From Fulvia fulva (lineage: Eukaryota > Ascomycota > Dothideomycetes > Mycosphaerellales > Mycosphaerellaceae): a DNA stretch of 64,000 nt. Shown piece by piece: positions 59,901-64,000 of this stretch. Location of the stretch: the NCBI RefSeq assembly GCF_020509005.1, contig NC_063024.1, positions 806,001 through 870,000 of the forward strand. Reading direction: 5' to 3'. Position 1 is the stretch's first letter. The number at the start of each line of letters is the position of its first letter. Below the pieces are notes generated by a model, which searched no databases, was not told where the DNA came from, and worked only from the letters and a program-made list of their open reading frames with translations. The position numbers and the translations under genes are program-made.

Positions 59901-60360
59901 GACATGTGTGGTTCCTTTATAGATCACCTATGTCCTAGATAAGTAGGAAGCAGAAGTCTGTTGCCACATCAACAATAGAGGCTGAGTTCATAGCCATGAA
60001 TGCAGTAGCTAAGCAGTCACAGTTTCTTACTACAGGCCTTAGAGAGATGAGGTGTCCTGACCTGGTTAGACAGTGTTCATTCCAACCTAGGATTAAGGCA
60101 AGCAAAAGTACTGTTGATGAGCTGAGACCAGTGAAGCTTATAGGTGACAACCAAGCAGCTTTGACCTTTGTCAAAGATGCTTATGTCCATAACAGGTCAA
60201 AGCATATTGATGTGGCATACCACTATGTCAGGAATCTCTAGTGGCAAAGGAAGATTGCAGTGGATTACTGCCACACAAAGGACATGGTTGCTAATAGGCT
60301 GACTAAGCCCCTCAATGGCCAGCAGTTTCAAAACTTTGTAAGGCAGCTCCAGCTTACATA
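56930..60360 (+). pseudogene. Copia pol (protease, integrase, RT, RNase H), interrupted by stops
   Basis: The protease motif reads WLLNSCALSHMTD at 56,942-56,980. The catalytic Asp is replaced by Asn (codon at 56,951), while the heavily mutated copy 1 still has WLLDS. Integrase keeps its acidic triad: Asp at 57,608, Asp at 57,800 and Glu at 57,905, with 35 positions between the last two. Reverse transcriptase spans about 58,900-59,650 and keeps YVDDI at 59,348-59,362. RNase H keeps DSDYAID near 59,855, IEAEF near 59,975 and GDNQAA near 60,145. All domains are recognisable but stops fall in each, so it is inactive without trans help. Confidence 0.9.
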
Positions 60361-60395
60361 AGGGATTGTTTGAGACCTTCTGACCTCAGTGGGAG

Positions 60396-60622
60396 TGTTG
60401 AGAATATGCAGGTCATGGGGTCAACATTAGGTGCTTAGGGGGATTAGTAATCAGGGCTTGCTAGTCAAGTCCTAAGTGCAGCTGTCCCTCCTTAATATCA
60501 CCTACACCATCAACTGGCGATACTGTATATAGATACACGCTATCCCATTGGGTCCTTCTTCAATCACATAATCTGTAATTCCTATCTTCCACGGCTGCGC
60601 AATTCGTGTCCTGTTCGCAACA
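60396..60622 (+). repeat. 3' LTR of the lightly mutated Copia (227 bp)
   Basis: Same length as the 5' LTR, preceded by the short purine tract GTGGGAG and followed by AAAAC, the target duplication. Confidence 0.95.
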
Positions 60623-60718
60623 AAAACCAGCATTGCGAGTTGTACGTGCTCCCCAGCCCTCACGTACGTTCAGCACAACTGATGATCCCACCACATTATT
60701 ATTGTGCCGGCTCTTCTC

Positions 60719-61080
60719 TCAAGCATCCGATGCCACGCCCCTGTCCGCTAGATACGCAGCGATCGGGGCTTCGACCTCGTCCACGGGTACGAAGTACCAT
60801 GTCAATGCATGCACCCACTCAATCTGGTACGAAGTGCAATTGTCAGTAACCACATCTTCGAAAAGAGATCGAAACGAAAGATGAGGTAAAAGTCAAACTT
60901 ACCTGCTTCGGCCAAATATACACCGGATTCTTCGTAGCAGCACTGCCATTAGCATTGCACGGAAACGCATTCTCGAAATCAGCACATCCAAGCCTGTCCG
61001 TCTTCCATCAGCACGAAACCACACCCCCATCGATCACTCGAACTACTAACCAGTACGGATATCGAGTTGAGGTCCTCGCC
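60719..61080 (-). pseudogene. 3' end of a spliced host gene, upstream part lost at the LINE
   Basis: On the minus strand three exons can be joined in frame. Exon a runs from about 61,080 to 61,051 (ending TSTRYPYW), exon b is 60,993-60,903 (LGCADFENAFPCNANG to YIWPKQ) and exon c is 60,823-60,719 (IEWVHALTWYFVPVDEVEAP to a TGA stop). Introns are 60,994-61,050 (donor GTTAGT) and 60,824-60,902 (donor GTAAGT, branch-like CTGAC), with lengths of 57 and 79 bp typical of fungi. Conserved-looking aromatic and Cys residues suggest a real protein, perhaps secreted, but I recognise no family. Upstream coding sequence would run into LINE sequence starting near 61,080, so the gene is probably truncated, unless the LINE joined without loss. 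Confidence 0.5.
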
Positions 61081-63532
61081 ACGATGATAAACGAAGGGGC
61101 GACAGCGTCGCAAAAGCAAAGAGCGCCCTCGAAAGGCGGCGAACGAAGGGAAACGCGCGGAGCGACGACGCGCCCGGGAGAAACGAAACACGGAGACCAT
61201 CTACCACAACGACCACAACAACCGCAAGCCACTAACCAGAAGAACCAGCATACGAAACACGGTACAGACACGGCAGAATATACCGCGATTGCACACGAAA
61301 TCACAGCCACCCTCGCGAGCGCCAATCTGCCCCACGAACGCGCGATCCGTAGCCTCCTCGAGAGCTTAGCCAAAGCGATCCAGGAGCTACTACGGGCGAC
61401 GAAGGCGCCAGCGCCAGCAAAGGAAGTGACGAACGCGGACCTCCTACGGGAGATCTAGGCGCTAGGAAGAGCCAGGCCGGCGACATATGCCCAAGCGGCT
61501 ATAGCAGCCGCAGAGCAACTGACGCACCGCGTTAGGCTAGTTCAGCGCGAGGTCACGATACACATAGACAACCCTGAAGAAAGAGAGCGGGTAGCGGTGC
61601 TATCGCACTAACGCCTCGTAGAGCAGGCGCGCTAGGCTAGCAAACAAGACATTATTGCAGCCTAGAAGCTAAAGAGTAGAGACGTGCGCTATACGCTCGC
61701 AACTACAGCGGGGAGACCGACGCTGCTATAGAGCGCAGCCTAGGCGGTCGAGGCACTGAACGCGAAGAGCGTAGCGCCGGTCGCGCTAGTATACTAGGCC
61801 CTTATATACGGTGTCCGAGTTGACACCTTCCTAGTAGACACTAGCCCGGTAGCGATAGGAGAGGCTATCGCAAAGGACAACCAGGCCACTATCCTAGGCC
61901 TCGTTGTTGCCCGGGCGTACTAGCTAAAGAAGCCGGAACGAATAGAGCGGAAACACTCGTTACTCGTGCTCGCGTTTAAGTATAATAGCTAGAGGATCTA
62001 GGCTATAGAGAAGGGACTAGTCCTAGCCTACTCGCACCACTACGTTGAAAAGCACGACTATACCTATATAGTAACCTAGTGCTTCCGGTGCTAGGGATTC
62101 GGGCACACTATAAAGCATTATAGGCAGGAGACCTACTACGGCCACTACGCGAAGGCACATAACACCCGCGAATACCCCTAACCTAAGATAAGTAAGTGCG
62201 CTAACTACGGCGGGGACTATAAGGCCTGGATAGGCGGATGTAGAGTAAAGAGGTAGGTAGCGGAACAGGCGGTAGGAGCGCGCCTAGGTATACGCTAGGA
62301 AAGAGGAGGAATAGCGACAGCACTACACCGTCTAAGAGTCGACGCCGACGGCTTCTAGCCGGTTATATATAGGAGCAAGAAGAGGAGGCCAAATAGCGAT
62401 AGACGCTTAATATACGGAGTAGGCCGACTAGCGCTTACCGACCCCGGGCTTAGGGCCTCGGATAGACGCGCCTCGATACGACGATGTTCCGCCCCTACGG
62501 AGGTAGCGCGCCCTTACCGGTAGCTACGCTAGCGACGCCGGCCCCGCGATAGGATAACGAAGGCGAGGGTGAGGGCGACGAGGACGACAATATAGTAGTA
62601 AACCTACGGAGGTAGAATAGGGAACTATAGCTAACATAACAGTCTAACTATAAATAGTACGCTTACCTAGCTAACTATCGTATAGTATAACGCTAACAAG
62701 AGTAAGGATAAGGCCTAGAAGCTACTCCTTAGCCTACTACACCCTAGCCGGCACTATATAGTTGCTATCTAAGAGTAGTAGACAAACGGAAAGACGATAC
62801 TCGTAGACCCGAGATACTACCTTATAGTACCCTAAGGTAACTAGCCGGTAGTACGGGTCTACTTCTACGTAAGTAAAGAAATCGCGATAATAACGTAGAC
62901 GGCCTATACCTACTCTAGCGATATAGCCTCTCTACGGCTATACCTTACCGACGGTAAGATAATAGCTATCTATAACGCCTATAACCCGTACTTAGTACCG
63001 GGCTCGATAGAAGACTATAGCTAGTCGGCCACCCTCTACTAGCTCTAAGAAGCTCTCTAAGAGGAAGCTAATATATATATCCTAGTCGGCGACCTTAACC
63101 TCTACTACCTAAGATAGGGAGGCAATAGCGTACTCTTAGCCTATAGCGCTATAGACGCGCTTATCGGTCTAGTAGAGGTATCCGGCCTTAGCCTAGTACT
63201 TCCCGTAGGTACGGCTACGTATTAGTAGAAAAACACGACCTAGACGCTTAACCTAACCTTCGCGATATAGTAGATAGCCTAGCGGACTATCTTCTACGAT
63301 ACGGACCTAGAACTCGATACCGGCTATCTAGACTATCTAGCTATCCGTACGACGTTCGACGTAATATACCTATAGGCGCTACTAGCCCTAGAACTACGGC
63401 CTTAGTAGAAGAGAGCGGACTAGAAGGAGATTAATAAGGTACTAAAAGAACGAATAACGGCCCTCGTACCGCTAGTACCCCTCCGCGTAGAGGCGGAAAT
63501 CGATACGGCGGTAGGGAGCATATAGTAGTATA
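61080..63532 (+). mobile_element. Tad-like LINE, 5' part, with RIP rising along its length
   Basis: ORF1 appears to start at ATG 61,084 (MINEGATAS) and is open to the TAG at 61,456, then readable through stops. Two zinc-knuckle remnants follow: CFRC then GFGH near 62,080, and CANYGGDYKAW near 62,200. ORF2 begins with an apurinic endonuclease: YNANKSKDK near 62,690, LVGDLNLYYL near 63,095, TLNLTF near 63,250 and DTGYLDYLAIRT near 63,320, corresponding to the S-D-H-x-P-I region. The reverse transcriptase is absent because a Copia-A LTR cuts in at 63,533. It is a family related to, but distinct from, the LINE at 12,287-17,425. The 5' boundary is approximate. Confidence 0.8.
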
Positions 63533-64000
63533 TATTAAGAATATACAGGCCGTAGGACAAGCATATAGGTGTGGGTGTGTCATGTGACTAGATCACGTGA
63601 CTAGGGTTTGCTAGCCTATAGGCTAGTAAATATCCGGATACCTAGTATCTACCTATACTAATACTAGCGATACTATATATAGATATATGCTATCCTATTA
63701 GGTCCTTCTTCGTCTTTCGTATAATCCGCCGTCTTCTACTACTACGTAACTCGTACCTATTTAATAGGTTATAAGCCCGGGTTAGTAACTCGGTATTTTA
63801 CCCTCGATAAAGTCGTATTAGAGTTATTCCTCTTTAGAACAAAAGGAAGGTAGACTAGAGGCCGTACCCGTATTATATAGGAAGCTATAGCCGTGCTATA
63901 GGTATATATAAGACGTAAAAGAGCCTAGTAAGGCACTATTAGACTCCGAGTTAGGGAGCCTATACTAATACCTTAGACAAGTAGGCGAGCTTACTAAGAA
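63533..64000 (+). mobile_element. Copia-A copy 4, 5' LTR and leader, running off the window
   Basis: The LTR is 63,533-63,766 (234 bp), with intact ATCACGTGAC near 63,593 and the palindrome CTAGCCTATAGGCTAG near 63,610. The primer-binding site GGTTATAAGCCCGGGTT follows at 63,767. The leader matches 1968-2184 of copy 1. It interrupts the LINE endonuclease reading frame. The rest lies beyond the window. Confidence 0.92.

Larger units (their letters stand above)
55144..60622 (+). mobile_element. Complete Copia retrotransposon, lightly RIP-mutated
   Basis: The 5479-bp element has 227-bp LTRs (55,144-55,370; 60,396-60,622) and the 5-bp duplication AAAAC (55,139-55,143; 60,623-60,627). The internal part reads gag, protease, integrase, reverse transcriptase and RNase H in Copia order and is clearly homologous to Copia-A, though the LTRs have diverged. 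CA and TG are mostly intact, but twenty or more in-frame stops, nearly all TAG, break the polyprotein at CAG-, CAA- or TGG-type positions. It has therefore been mutated mildly compared with its relatives and is not autonomous. It separates the gene island from the gene remnant at 60,719. Confidence 0.95.

Noticed and set aside
55144..60622. Calling the lightly mutated Copia active, or its TAG codons programmed readthrough
   Set aside because: There are twenty or more stops spread over every domain at CAG, CAA or TGG-type positions, and the protease Asp is lost. RIP explains all of this without readthrough.

Overview
The window is nuclear DNA of a filamentous ascomycete (Pezizomycotina; possibly a Dothideomycete, though I cannot fix the lineage). 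The evidence is small GT-AG introns, a fungal-type four-domain A-T-R-R carboxylate reductase, a GPI-anchored wall protein, and LTR and LINE retrotransposons almost completely mutated in the manner of repeat-induced point mutation (RIP). Across about 1-45,390 and again from about 62,000 to the end, CpA and TpG have nearly vanished in favour of TpA while CpG stays common. Reading frames there are cut by TAG and TAA every few codons, and only domain ghosts are legible.

Layout. (a) 1-45,390 is a nested graveyard of transposons. A Copia element (B) is split by a second Copia (A, 1717-7234). Next come a scrap of pogo/Fot1 transposon, a minus-strand Gypsy gag with its LTR, and a Gypsy reverse transcriptase split by a full LINE (12,287-17,425). 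A LINE ORF1 scrap and a minus-strand Gypsy-C copy follow. A minus-strand Copia-A (21,354-41,907) is then split by a Gypsy-C chromovirus (21,390-36,384), itself split by a Gypsy-D chromovirus (25,958-33,619). The block closes with a pogo/Fot1 element with 69-bp inverted repeats (42,232-44,097), a Copia-A tail and an unclassified stretch. Most insertions show their target-site duplications. (b) 45,394-55,143 is an unmutated gene island. It opens with a 16-bp tandem repeat and carries an intact 1305-residue A-T-R-R enzyme (46,968-50,885, plus) and a convergent two-exon GPI-type secreted protein with coding minisatellites (51,338-53,992, minus). (c) 55,144-60,622 is a complete Copia element with 227-bp LTRs and an AAAAC target duplication. 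It belongs to the same broad group as Copia-A but is only lightly mutated. (d) 60,623-about 61,080 resumes the locus that existed before that insertion and holds the spliced 3' end of a minus-strand gene. (e) From about 61,080 a LINE runs rightwards, and its RIP damage rises from nearly none to saturation. It is cut at 63,533 by the left LTR of another Copia-A, which runs off the window.

Functionally there are two convincing host genes. The first probably activates a carboxylic acid, tethers it and reduces it in two steps to an alcohol, as the fungal glycine betaine reductase ATRR does. The second is probably a wall-anchored surface protein. They converge on a 452-bp spacer and show no sign of forming a cluster. 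The rest documents successive transposition, RIP and probable recombination between repeat copies. I saw no tRNA, rRNA or CRISPR array. All element boundaries and duplications were read by eye, and RIP was judged qualitatively rather than computed.
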